Both the position numbers and the translations under genes were made by a program. From NCBI GenBank assembly GCA_020064725.1, contig JAGTWJ010000006.1, positions 2,728,001 through 2,792,000 on the forward strand: DNA of 64,000 bases, written 5' to 3'. Positions 12,104 through 23,091 of this stretch are shown here, in pieces. The DNA comes from Drechslerella dactyloides. Its lineage: Eukaryota; Ascomycota; Orbiliomycetes; Orbiliales; Orbiliaceae. Positions within the stretch are counted from its first letter, which is position 1; each line of letters opens with the position of its first letter. The notes under the pieces are model-generated. The model made no database searches, was not told the origin of the DNA, and saw nothing but the letters and a program-made list of their open reading frames with translations.

Positions 12104-14181
12104 CGACTGGGACGCGCCTCCGCAGACGTGCGGGTGACACCACTGCTCTCAAATAGAATTGTTGAATAGACAGGCGATGAGAGGATTGAATAGCAAGCAC
12201 CTGAGCGCTTTGGAAATCGGTGGAGAATAGGCAGATGGCAGTTCATATCAGGGTTTACTTTATTGATAATAGTACGAAGTATAGAGAATCAAGGCTTACA
12301 TGGTTAGCGGCAGGGACAAGCCATAGCCGTCTGCCACCCGGGCAAGAATGACGGACGGGAGCAAAGGACTGCACGAGACATCTTTTGAAATTTCCAAGCA
12401 AAAAAAGCTTGGTCTAGGGCTCACCAATTGCAGGCAGCAAAATTTTCAGCCTCATGCTCAAGCCTTATCTGAAAACAGTCTGAGCTTCCATTCCTATTTG
12501 CTCTTGCTATGTGGGGCAAGAGTCTGGCAATTTAGTTTCCCATATTTGCTGACTGTCAAATTATCGTTGCTACCCCTTATTTTGGATTCATATATTGGGG
12601 GATTCAGATGCCAACCGGAGTAGAAATGGCAAGAAAGAGTCGGCTGTATAGAGAGAGGAACGAGTGCGGCATCTTGCAAAGGGCCAGTGCCATTGACGAA
12701 AATAGATGGGTGCATGGGACTTCATGGATCTGGCTGCTGCATGCACTTCGCACCTGTCGGGGCGTGCTCTGGATGATTTTAGCGTGCTTTCGGATGGGGC
12801 CGCTTGTCAATACTGACCCACACCCAGTGACGGCGCGCCTCCTGTTCCCTGGTTTAAATCCGGAGTGGTGTTCGGCTCCTGAGAATCACAACCAAAGAAG
12901 GCGACCTCCCTCGCCAAGACACATGATTCCAAAACAAGCAGCGCCGCGGCTCCAGCAGGCTGCTAGAAATGAGTTTCGCAATTTTTCTTAGATACGTTAT
13001 TAGCTGCGCCTGGCTTTCGAATCGCTAGCTCGATTGTTGATTACTTACTTACGTAACTATATATATACTTCGTTCTCTGAGTCCCATTACATGAAAGAGG
13101 AGCACAAATAGGTGCGACGCGAGATTGAAACCAGTGAACGGACCGGAAAGCATCTGTTCACTAACTACCAAGTATTTCTTCGCAGTTGATAGCTCGCCGG
13201 CTTGATTGGCATGAATGAACGGCCTCTGGCTCCGTTAGGTATCTCAAACGTTGATTGACCGGCCGGCAAGCTAGGGAAGAAATGCATCCCGAACGATCCA
13301 GCCGGCCCACACCTGCCTCCAAGCTTGTTCCCTGAGACCCAGCGTCCCCGGAGCCAAGTGAGATAACGTTCGAAGGAAAACACTTGCAGCACCCCCCAAC
13401 ATTGTTTCTCGCAGAAGTTGACCGGTCTATTCCCAAGAGATAAGAACGGGAAGGTCCAATTGCGGTGACCACACTCGTATTCTCGGCAAACTCGAGGCGG
13501 CCGCCGTGACCACGATCAGCCCCGCGCTTTGTCGAGTTTTGGGGCTTCGGCGGACGCAGGTGGGTCACACAGTCGCATTGAGAAATAGATACAACCGGAT
13601 GAGTGCATATGGGTGCAGTTCGGTGCCATGGGTGTGACTGCAACAATTTCTATTCTGGGGGTTCTCGGACGCTGTGTGTGTTGCCGTAGGGGAGCATGCT
13701 ATTGGGGGTCTCCGAAATATCAGGGTCGAGTAAACCGCCGGCAGGGACAAGCGGAAATGTCAACTAGGGTGGGGTTTTCTTCCCAGGATTTCTTCCAATG
13801 AAATCCCCATTGCTGGCCGACGCAACCTTGAATTGGAAGCTTCCCGATGGCATGAGCCCATTCCAAGCCCAAGGAGCAAGCAGGTGACAAGACTTTACAC
13901 AAAAACAAAAAATACTGGGGTAACTATTCGAGATACTTTTCGATGAATGGAACAACGAATTACTTATATATGATATTCATATCCCAGGGGAAGAAAGCGA
14001 CGCCACACCAACCCATAAGAATTCCCAACCCTTGAGCATAGATACTCTGAAACTCCTGATCGGTTGAAACTCCTGACCAGCCAGGCAGCTCATTAAGCTG
14101 TAAAAGTAAGGTCCAACTCAAAAACATCCCATCAACACGACTGCATCCCGATCTTGTCGACAATTGTCCTCCAGCGAGTAA
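12104..14181. other. 2-kb intergenic stretch
   Basis: Contains the upstream region of the lectin-like gene (minus) and the downstream region of the ferric reductase (minus). The longest frame is 161 aa on the minus strand (13161-13646), with no domain, start context or paired exons. A TACTTACTTACG run occurs at about 13040. Nothing else is recognised. Confidence 0.55.
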
Positions 14182-16302
14182 TCAGTAGAAGCCCTCGGTC
14201 CAGCAAAGCACACCCTGAGCACCACTCCCTTTATGTACTGCCCGTTCGTCGCATAATTTAGCGACATAATTCCGTACATCATCCATCAGCCGCCGATTGG
14301 CACAACACGCAACAACCGTCTCGCCTTGTGCAGCCTCAACTGCGGGGAGGACCATCTGGCCGACGGGCGACCGACCACAACTGAACGTTATATCGTTAGC
14401 AGCAAAGCCGCAAGTGCAGACTGTCTCGCAGCAGGTGTTTTCAGTCTCAGCTGCACAGCAGCAAAGAGCATCTTCGGATTGCGACGAACTGGACGAAACA
14501 GATGCAAACCCAGATTGGGGACGAGTTGGTTGTTGAGCTGTCTTGACTGGCGCAACGTTCTCGCTGGGACCTGGCAATGCTAGCTTTTGTTTGTTGCCGC
14601 AGCAAGAAGCTGTTGGAGGCGAAGCATATTGTTTTTCGGAACTCATCATTGAGATCTCGTCATTTCCCACACCAGTTAATCCGACCTCAGATTCTTTGCA
14701 ATAGGTGTCCTCGCTTTCTTTGGTAGTCTCAGAGCTATTTCGGTGGCTAGAGACGCCTGCTTCGGTGATAATCGCGCCGTGAGCGTGCTTCATGGTTCCA
14801 CACGTCACAGCAATATTAACTAGAACATCCACGCCGTTGCCCCGAGCTTGGGCACATAGTCTGGCGAGCTGCTTTGTCAACAATTTCAAGTCGCTGACGT
14901 GCCTGACCGTCCAGTAGAACCGAATGCGTCTGACACAAGCCGCATCGGCCGCAATCTCCTCGAGAATTGGGAGGATAAACGTGATCCCTGTTGAAGTCGC
15001 GATCAAAACAACGGTTTCGAAAGCCTTCCATACTGGTGGCGAGCCGTACGGACCCTCAACGAATGCCTTAACTAGAACTGGTGCGCTTTCTGCTGGTGCA
15101 CATTTCTGATGCAACTTTTTTGAGAATCCAGCCCGGGAACCGATGAGTAGATGTAAGTCCCGGCTTCCGGCTTTCGATATGATCTTGCCCGGCTCGTTGT
15201 GATCCCCTTTAGATGACGGGACCGAGTCGCAAATATTGGAAATGGTGAAGGGGTGCGACTCAAATGGGCGCAAGGCGGGGATGGAAAGATAGATGTGCTG
15301 ACCCGCCCTCCATTTCATCGTCACATCCTTGACAACGACCCTCGTCAGATGCTCCTTTCTATCTAAAATTTCGATCTCCGCAGTGTGGCCGAATCGGAGC
15401 GAAGGGCGCAATGTGGAAGTCGAAGAGCACCAGATGTTGCTGTAAACCCACAGCAGACCACGCAGCACTCGGTCCAGCGCTACGAACGCAATTCCAAGGT
15501 AGATATTGTAAGCCGCAGCATCAGGAACGTGCTTATAAAGACACCATAGAAGTGCTCCCACACTCGCAAGATGGTTTAGGTAGAAGAACTCGTAGGCGAA
15601 CCATCGGACCGGAGCCAGGGACGAGAGCATTATCCATAAAAGGACCCCAAAGGCGCCGAAGCCATAGCGGACCATGGGCATTATTTCCAGCTCTGTCTGT
15701 AGGAAATCGGTCAGATCCCACTCGCGTAAGAACAAAGCCATGTGAACGATGACCGAGACCAATATTACTCGGCCGACCCAGCGATGCAGCCAGTTAATGC
15801 GCTCGCTCGCGATTCTGGTGAGGAGAGTGAACACAGAGATGCGGCCGCCGATTAGTAGAACGAATGGGATCTGGGTGACGGCGACCCACGCGGCGCGATA
15901 AGCGATCTTCTCGTAGTACCAGTATCCTGAAACATAGACATTGAAGCTGAGCATGATGGCGACCATGACCATATAAACGAGAACGACGAGCGAACGACCA
16001 AGCGGGAGTGGCGTGAACATGGAGAGCAAGGAGTTCTTGTTGGTGAATGATCGGACTGACGGGAGAGCCGCCTCCCGGGCGAGGGCGGTCAGCATAGCCC
16101 ATAGGTGCCCTATTGTCGACTTGACCCTGGTAGGATGCGGGTGGTTGCTCGCAGCGGCCCTCAGGCGTAGACGTGTAAGCACTCGGTCGATGACATTGAG
16201 TGATGTGAGGAATGCGGTAAATATGCCGACGATGATCCAGTACTTTTGGGCAATATCCTGGTTCGTTGTCCTGAACAAGTTATCGGTCTCCCCACTCGGC
16301 AT
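14182..16302 (-). CDS. Ferric/cupric reductase transmembrane component (FRE family)
   Basis: Plasma-membrane metalloreductase that would pass electrons from NADPH through FAD and two haems to extracellular Fe(III) or Cu(II). Single exon, 706 aa. Four haem-ligand histidines are spaced as expected: His173/His187 (HRWVGRVILVSVIVH) and His244/His258 (HLASVGALLWCLYKH). The FAD motif HPFT is at 350-353 and the NAD-binding GPYG at about 417-420. The C-terminal end (DERAVHKGSGAQG) matches the family, although the last residues (LCWTEGFY) look atypical. Between the two parts of the NAD domain is an insert at about 565-642 with eleven cysteines, including CC, CCC and CCETVCTC clusters, in a Ser-rich stretch. 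Its neighbour to the right, transcribed divergently, is a BIM1-like copper-binding protein, which suggests a role in copper or iron uptake. The metal actually reduced is not determined. Confidence 0.92.
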   Translation of the reverse strand: MPSGETDNLFRTTNQDIAQKYWIIVGIFTAFLTSLNVIDRVLTRLRLRAAASNHPHPTRVKSTIGHLWAMLTALAREAALPSVRSFTNKNSLLSMFTPLPLGRSLVVLVYMVMVAIMLSFNVYVSGYWYYEKIAYRAAWVAVTQIPFVLLIGGRISVFTLLTRIASERINWLHRWVGRVILVSVIVHMALFLREWDLTDFLQTELEIMPMVRYGFGAFGVLLWIMLSSLAPVRWFAYEFFYLNHLASVGALLWCLYKHVPDAAAYNIYLGIAFVALDRVLRGLLWVYSNIWCSSTSTLRPSLRFGHTAEIEILDRKEHLTRVVVKDVTMKWRAGQHIYLSIPALRPFESHPFTISNICDSVPSSKGDHNEPGKIISKAGSRDLHLLIGSRAGFSKKLHQKCAPAESAPVLVKAFVEGPYGSPPVWKAFETVVLIATSTGITFILPILEEIAADAACVRRIRFYWTVRHVSDLKLLTKQLARLCAQARGNGVDVLVNIAVTCGTMKHAHGAIITEAGVSSHRNSSETTKESEDTYCKESEVGLTGVGNDEISMMSSEKQYASPPTASCCGNKQKLALPGPSENVAPVKTAQQPTRPQSGFASVSSSSSQSEDALCCCAAETENTCCETVCTCGFAANDITFSCGRSPVGQMVLPAVEAAQGETVVACCANRRLMDDVRNYVAKLCDERAVHKGSGAQGVLCWTEGFY

Positions 16303-18243
16303 TTTGACAATGATGACGGTGATGGAGCCAGCGGCTAGACCGAAGTGGCGTCCTGGCGCTTTGGGGACAGATGTGTTGCGAGTGTTATGGAAGACGTTGA
16401 GGTCGCGAGCGATCTGGCGATCTCTGCGGCGCTACAATTTTTTGACGCCGCGACCGAATTCCTCTGCGCCGGATTGGGAATATGAGAAACCGGGCGGTGT
16501 AACGGTGGTATGCTGGAGCCGTGTTATGATTATGGCAGTGCGAAGTATCCGGCGGACAGCGCAGCGCATCTGCTCCCGTCAAATTCGAAATATCTGCTGA
16601 GTCGAGATCTTCAGCTTATGGAGTCCACCTCTGCTAGTGGTCAGCTGCGCTTGAAATCCGATCAGTTGACGCAGCAAGGCCCGGCCTGCTGGGGGCGGCC
16701 CAAGATATCAATCGTGACTTCGTGCGTCGTCGCACCCGATGCCGGCTTTGCAGGTAGGATATCGAGATTCGATGTAGTGTGAACTTTAAATATCAAGGCA
16801 GACGTCGAATGATTTGAGAGGAAGGAGCTTCTGCGTCCAGATGTCTACTTCTTTCTTAAGTACTGCAAGTATCTATCTCCATGTGCCAACAATCTAGCCT
16901 AGCCTGGAGCGGGATTGTGCACGCAACGGTTGGCCTTAACTTGGCTCTCTTCTCAGCCACCTACCCTCCGGAGGACCGGGCGATGCACATACTTCACGAC
17001 CCCCATAAATGCATTCCGTTCAGGGTTTATCCAGATGCATTTCAATCCCTTCATTATTGCATTCAATCATCCCGCATATTACTACTACTTGAAACTTGTT
17101 TGCGACTGCGTCCATTTGTGATTTCTTCGTACAATCTGGACAATATATTCTGACATCGTGCACTGGGACTGCATAAATGCCCTCAATGATTATCACCTCG
17201 ACAGCTCTGTCGTCAAGGAGAGCTCGATGCCCAACTCAATTGCAAGACACAAAAAAGAAAATTCAGCTCAAATCCCCGCGTGGGCTGCAGGCGGTTGAGT
17301 TTAACTGAACACTCTTTGCCGTTTTGAGGAGCCGTTCGGTCCTTGCAGCCAATCGGATGTCCGTTTGCCCGCCTTCTCAGCAGCGCAGGACCCACCTTCC
17401 GTCCACGCCGGTGGGGCAACACCTCAACTTGCGCAACAGCTTGACACACATGCATACGTACTTTTGTGTAGACCATCATCGACGAGATATCGCGGATTAA
17501 TCGATTGGGACTGGCGTCGAGCAGTTACCTGGGCTTGCGCGGACCTCGTGGCACAATGCTAGTTCTCATCCTTCTAAAAGCGAGAATGAGCATGTTTTAG
17601 AATGAAATGGGTGGATCCATGGATCCATAGCCACGGACTGGATATTCGTTTGGCCATATGTCCCTGACAATCGCTTCAAAGAGCGAGCTGTCTGTATGTT
17701 AAACCGGCGATCGATGCAAGGTTTGGGGTCAAGGGCCGGTAAACGGTACTAGTGGCGCACTTCTTGGTGAGTAGAGATTGTAATTGTGTTCGCGAAAGCA
17801 AGTCTGCTTTGCATTGCGTACGTTCCTCAATATTGATCTTTTGATCAAGTGTGCTGGGAGTGTTGTCTCCGCGGTCAGACCTGGGTCTGCACGTAATCAG
17901 TTATGGAATCTAGCCAGTTTCCGATTTAGGCTCATTCCGAAATACAGCTCCGTCCCGCAAAGCTTGTTAATCTGGGCACGCGGCACGAATGTCAGTATTG
18001 ACTTTACTGGTATAAAAGCTGCCCTCCCACATCGAAGGCTTGGACAGCGCCTTTACCGTCGCTTTGTTCCTCCCACCCTGCCGACCTTCCCCATACCGAT
18101 ACAGCGGCATTTGAACGCTTTGAGCTCAGTCCTTATACTTGAGTAGGTAACAGAATTGAAGGCACTCTTTCGTAGGGGAAAATACTCTTAGCGCGAAGCA
18201 CTTCGTTTATCAGTAGTTCCACTCTGTATTTAACCTTTACAAG
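16303..18243. promoter_or_regulatory. Shared upstream region of reductase and BIM1-like genes
   Basis: This 1.94-kb space separates two divergently transcribed genes, both plausibly metal-related, so it must hold both promoters. A TATAAAA box lies at 18012-18018 for the right-hand gene. By eye I did not find a clear copper-response motif of the TTTGCTC type or a clustered iron GATA site. Short frames inside it have no features. Confidence 0.55.
18012..18018 (+). promoter_or_regulatory. TATA box of the BIM1-like gene
   Basis: TATAAAA, 226 bp upstream of the start codon at 18244. The sequence between it and the ATG is pyrimidine-rich in part, as in many fungal core promoters. Confidence 0.5.
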
Positions 18244-19010
18244 ATGCAACTCCCATATACTCTCTTGTTGTCTCTTCTTCCATTGGCTAGGGCGCATTTT
18301 CTTCTAAACTCGCCTCCCACAATTGGCTTCTCGGACGACGATGAGGGTGACTACCCTTGCGGTAGTTTCGATGCCTCTTCTCGCACAACAGTTACGAACT
18401 TTCCATCCGGCGGCATCCCAATATCCTTGACGTCCACACACCCCCAGGTTACTTATTTCTATCGGGTCGCACTCTTGAACGACACGAATGCCTGGGTTGA
18501 CCTGCATCAACCGATAGCCCAAGTGGGCCAGGGAAAATTTTGTAGTCAGAATGTGCCCGGCTTGGCGGCATGGGAGGGCCAAGATGCCGTTCTTCAAATC
18601 GCTGCTAGTGCTCCCGACGGATGGCTCTTTCAGGTAGCATTTCCCTTCAGACAAAAGCTTCTCAGTTGTAGTCAAGACTACACATGCTAATTACATGGTT
18701 TCCTTCGGATTAGTGCTCGGCTGTGAAGTTTGTCAGCGGTGCCGCTACTGGGCCGGGAAGTGACTGCACGAACGCCTCCTCTATAAAGGTTTCTTATGTT
18801 GACGAGAAGCTCATCTTGAATGCTCAAACTACAACCATTATCAGCGGTTCCTCCCAGCCTACTCAGTCTGTCGCTGGTGGTTCCAGTACCACACAGCCGG
18901 CATCGTCGAGTTCAACGATGGGGACGCCGGGCGCTGCCGCCTCTACCCAAGTTGGGGGGTTGGCAATTTTAGGGACTATCATCGGCACTATTGGATTCTT
19001 TTTCTTCTAA
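18244..19010 (+). CDS. GPI-anchored BIM1-like (LPMO-like, X325) copper-binding protein
   Basis: Cell-surface protein of the BIM1/X325 group. These have a lytic-polysaccharide-monooxygenase-like fold and bind copper; in Cryptococcus the family member BIM1 aids copper import. Two exons (18244-18633 and 18714-19010) join in phase 0 to 228 aa across an 80-nt intron. The signal peptide is MQLPYTLLLSLLPLARA, and cleavage after Ala17 would leave His18 as the new N-terminus (HFLLNSPPTIGF), as needed for the copper site. Conserved-looking cysteines occur in DYPCGSF, GKFCSQN, FQCSAV and SDCTNAS. A Ser/Thr-rich stalk follows, then a hydrophobic tail (LAILGTIIGTIGFFFF) typical of a GPI signal. It is divergent from the metalloreductase. 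Copper binding is inferred from the family, not shown. Confidence 0.88.
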
Positions 19011-22000
19011 GGATGTGTAAACTTATAACCTAAATGGTTATGACTTCTGTGGGATCTGGATCTAGATGACTTGGATATAATGTATACTTCTATAATACAA
19101 TTTTTGCATTCGTTTACACACTTAAATTACAGGGTGCCGAAGTTCTGTGTACAAATACAATGCCCCTGGCTCTGATAACTAAGGGATCACAATCATTTTT
19201 TGAGACTTCGACTGGGATACTTAGATTTGTACCTAGATCTGTAAGCCGATGCAATCATTAATACGCTTGTTTAAGCAATCTGTGTAACCAAGTAAGTGCT
19301 TAAGTAATTACTAGATCCTTGGGTGCAATATTTACCTATTCATTACTCTCGGCGCGCGGGGTTCTTTGATCGCGAGCCAGGGCCAATCCAGACCCCAACC
19401 GAAAAATACAAGTGTTCCACGTATCTAGCTAATTACAAGGCATCGCACCAAAATTCTGCCGAGGGTCTGCTCTTTCATCTCTTCGAACTGCGACTCCCGC
19501 AGCAGTAAGTTTCCTGAGTTTGGCTAGTTTTAATCTAGAGCCCTCCCACGTCGGTCTCAATCCCAGGACCAAGCATTGTCACCCATTTCTAAGGAGGTAC
19601 CCCACGAGACCTACTTCTTGACCTCAGGCCTAGTAATATCCGATAGCCAGAAATCAATCAATCTAAATCTAGTTGCTTACACAAAGGATATATCTTGCCC
19701 GCATTTCTTTGATCATTTACTGTCTGCTGCCTTTTTTGCTTATTTCCAAGCCGCTATAGTGCGGGCACTGTCGCCTATATCTTCAGATATTACGGTATCA
19801 TGTCCCAGAATTTCCTGCTCGATATATCGACGGAAGTTTGCTATGATGGTGCGGAATCTCGCGAGATATACTCATCGGACTCATGGGCATTCGGAGCACC
19901 CAGGAGAGTTGACCATTGCATTTTTGTTAAAATTTCGATCGTATTGGAAAGTCTGGTCCCGAGACCGGTATTCGCTTGGATATGTGTTACCGTATCTGTG
20001 GCACTTCCGATTCGTGACGTTAGAATCTATTGAACTCTGAGACTAAATACTCGAGCATAACAGGTGGAGCAGTCCGTAAGCATCTTGATCTTGTTATCGT
20101 AATGACTAAGGGTGAATCCGCCGTATACTTGTCAGGGGCACCTGGCCTACTCGACAGGCCCATTTTTCCTCCGCAATCGAGGAACCTAGTGACGTCCACC
20201 AAAGTTCCGAGCTCTCTCATGAACCTTTGCGCTTCATCTGTGGTCAGACAAGGTAGCATTTAGTGGTGATCAGTTCATGGCCATGCATGATCTGTTGCAT
20301 TCCCCGTATTGTGACCCTCATCCATCGACACAGAAAATATTCCGCGTGAGCCCACGGACAGAGCAGACCAAATACCAGGGAAAAACTAAATCGACTACTT
20401 CATGTACCTTCCTTGCTTCGTGATAGTTGTATTCACGGCTATCTTTGCGCTCGTTCGATTAGCTTTGCTCTGCACAGACAACTACCAGGAAACGGCACCT
20501 GCGCACTTTTGCAAGTTAGATATATAGATATATCGATAGATCTTACGTTATCCCTCGGTCTAGCTCTATTATTGTTGAATAGTGCGAATAGTACTTATAA
20601 TAATAATAAGACACTCGTCGTTTGCTCATGAAAGGGTGTAATAGTCGGATACTGACCTTATCAGCGAGGACTTTTCCCAGCATTGTATACTACGTAGCTA
20701 CATACAATTCCTTAGTAAATATCCGTTAACGTTAGTTTCCTTTCCAGAGTTCAAATACTTATAAATTGGGATCCTACGTACTTAAGCCTGCGACGTTTCA
20801 GATAATTCTTGCCCCTTCAAAGCTTCAGAATACCGCTACAATAATGTACAGGCGCATCTCAATAAGCTGCTTCATGCTTTGATAGGTACCTAGGTACGTA
20901 TGTACATGAGCTATACAGTATGCTGGGAACGAATGTGCGAGGCAGTGACCGAAGTTTATATCTTGCGTCATTAAATTGAAATCAACATTTCAACGATGTC
21001 TCGTAAAACGGACGCTGTCCTTTGTGTAACGTAAATAAGAAGAACATGATTGACGGCTAACGGCTTCGAAAACTGCTTGCTCAAATTTGAGCTTTCGTTC
21101 GACATAACTCATGGATTCACATAGCCATCGGAAGGCCAGATACAGGTGACAGAGTCCTTGCACACTCAAGCCCGCGAGACCATGCCAAGTTTTGCTCTCC
21201 TGTAAACCACTGGTCAGCTAATCCTTTGTAGATTTTGGTTGTTTGGCTCAGTTTATGGGACCGATGATGAGTAGATAATATTGATTTGTGCATAGTACAT
21301 AGATCGAGAGGGTAGGGACTCCCCGTATATATATATATCGATTTTCTCTCGTTGACAGCTCACACAGCTGTGAGGTACCCTGATATCTGTGGCATATCCA
21401 GTTTCGACATCAGCAAGGCCTGGAAACGAGGCATATCCGGATTCCTCCGTGACACAAAATTCAAAATACTTCAATATAATATCCATTAATGTTATGCCTA
21501 CATCTTAATTCGCGATTGTTACAGCCGAGTAGGAAACACCGATAAGTCTTAGCAGTAGATCTGCGTGTAGAAAAGTAGGAGAAACGGAAATAACTACGGA
21601 ATACTTAGGCATATATAACGGCGCGAACCTATTGTGGCGCACCCATGTCTACGTTCTTTACATCACACAGATAACTCGCGCACTCAGTTACGCGCGTGCG
21701 GACGAAAAGTCAAAAGCAATGTTCAAAATATCGCTGATAGATAGAAATATCAACGCGTATCGGCAAATAGCGTTGGGTATATGAAACGGATGCGAGCTAT
21801 GCCAAATCGTTGCGGAAATATGGCCCTGAGGCGTATTAGAATTTGTCTTTACGATGGTCGTGACTTCAGTCAGTTAGTCAATTCTCTGGCGTCACATATC
21901 AAACCTGTGTTTATTTTCTGTCTATTTCTATAGATTGAAGGTGGCGGCTCATTATAATATTTACACTAAAGATCAGCGTTGAGAACTAAGCTTAGCTTAA

Positions 22001-22400
22001 CCAGCTACAATTAATATGCTTAGCTTATCATGCACCATAGCGCTCTAACATGCAATGGTAACTAGGTGTTTATATGTGCCCCTACAAGGAGTAACATTGG
22101 TCCGTAATAGCATAATGACAGCTCAACAGTCCTGACTTCGCCGATCCCCAGTTATTGTCGAGGTCTATTAAGTACAAAATTGCTTGTGTATGAGGGAGAG
22201 GAACCATTAGCTTCTGCAGCATGATTGCGATGATACGGGCATTTGGTTGGTTGTGTGTTATGCGAGATATGTGGGGAATTTGGTAGACTCGTACCTGTGA
22301 GTAATTCTCTCAAATCATTGAACTCTTTAGATCTTGGAGCGAATTTTTGCGCTCAAAAATAAAAGAAGAGAGCAATAAAGAGTGTAGAATACATACTACG
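19011..22400. other. 3.4-kb AT-leaning region without a recognised gene
   Basis: Open frames are short and unlinked; the longest is 154 aa (19576-20040) with no recognisable domain. AAGTA-type repeats occur at about 19286-19313, and an ACCTAGGT palindrome at 20885-20897. A decayed gene or repeat is possible, but I cannot name one. Confidence 0.5.
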
Positions 22401-23091
22401 CTATGCAATAAAATCTTCATCGAGTTCATACTCTTCGGAACTTAACAAATCTTCGAGGCTCACCCGTTCTACTGTTACGGACAGAAAGGCCACCCCGGTC
22501 CCCTTGGAATTCTCTCCTGCCCGCCCTTTATCCACAGACCCTACTCTCCCCTTATCTACAGAACCACCCCTGCCTTTGTCCACAGACTTTTGCCTTTCGC
22601 TAGGTTTGCTAGGCGCGTTTTCAGCCCCTGTTTGGCTAACTTGAATTCTGAATTTACGAGCGTCGGGGCCCGAAAGGTCGGCATTGAAACCTTCCTTCTC
22701 ATCATAATGAATTTCCACCTTGTATGTGCCGTCGGGGTCATTCCAGTGGTAAATCAGTTTGACCTTCGGCTTAATAGCGAGGAAGTCCAGATCCAGATCG
22801 TCCTCGTCGGTGCTCTCCTCTTGGTTGTCGCTCGTAACTAGAACAGTGCCCAACCTGGTCTTATCCTTGGGGACCACCAATTCTGGAGGCGCCAATATCC
22901 CACCCCTGACGTCATATCTGTGTCGCCGCATGACTTGGCCGGTATGATTGTGTAGAACCACCGCGAACGACGTCTGGTCTATTATTGAGAGCTTGAAATA
23001 AGTACCTATACGGTTCACACTGAGTGCAGGCAATGATTTCCTTTTGGCGACAGAGCCGTGAATCCACAAGTGGAAACTTACTTGCAGGCAT
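22401..23091 (-). CDS. Hypothetical protein with SVDKGR repeats
   Basis: I do not recognise this protein. The best model has a 10-nt first exon (23091-23082, ATG CCT GCA A) with a GTAAGT donor and a second exon 23005-22401, giving 204 aa that begin MPASTYFKLSIID. Without that exon the frame has no ATG before an internal Met. The protein has a beta-rich N-terminal part, an acidic segment (ESTDEDDLDLDFL), a WNDPDGTYKVEIHYD stretch, and then three 8-residue repeats (SVDKGRGG, SVDKGRVG, SVDKGRAG) encoded by 22515-22586. It ends acidic (SSEEYELDEDFIA). No signal peptide or membrane helix is visible, so it is probably intracellular. Long open length, sensible composition and the splice fit argue for a real gene; function is unknown. 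Confidence 0.6.
22515..22586 (-). repeat. Three tandem 24-bp coding repeats
   Basis: Three imperfect 24-base units (22515-22538, 22539-22562, 22563-22586) inside the hypothetical gene encode SVDKGR plus GG, VG or AG. The phase is kept, so copy-number change would not break the frame. Confidence 0.85.

Noticed and set aside
13161..13646. 161-aa minus-strand frame upstream of the lectin-like gene region
   Set aside because: No recognisable motif, overlapping frames of equal quality on the other strand, and no promoter or splice support.
19576..20040. 154-aa plus-strand frame, with a smooth frame in another phase
   Set aside because: Looked like a decayed gene, but I could not match any family and no exon chain could be built.
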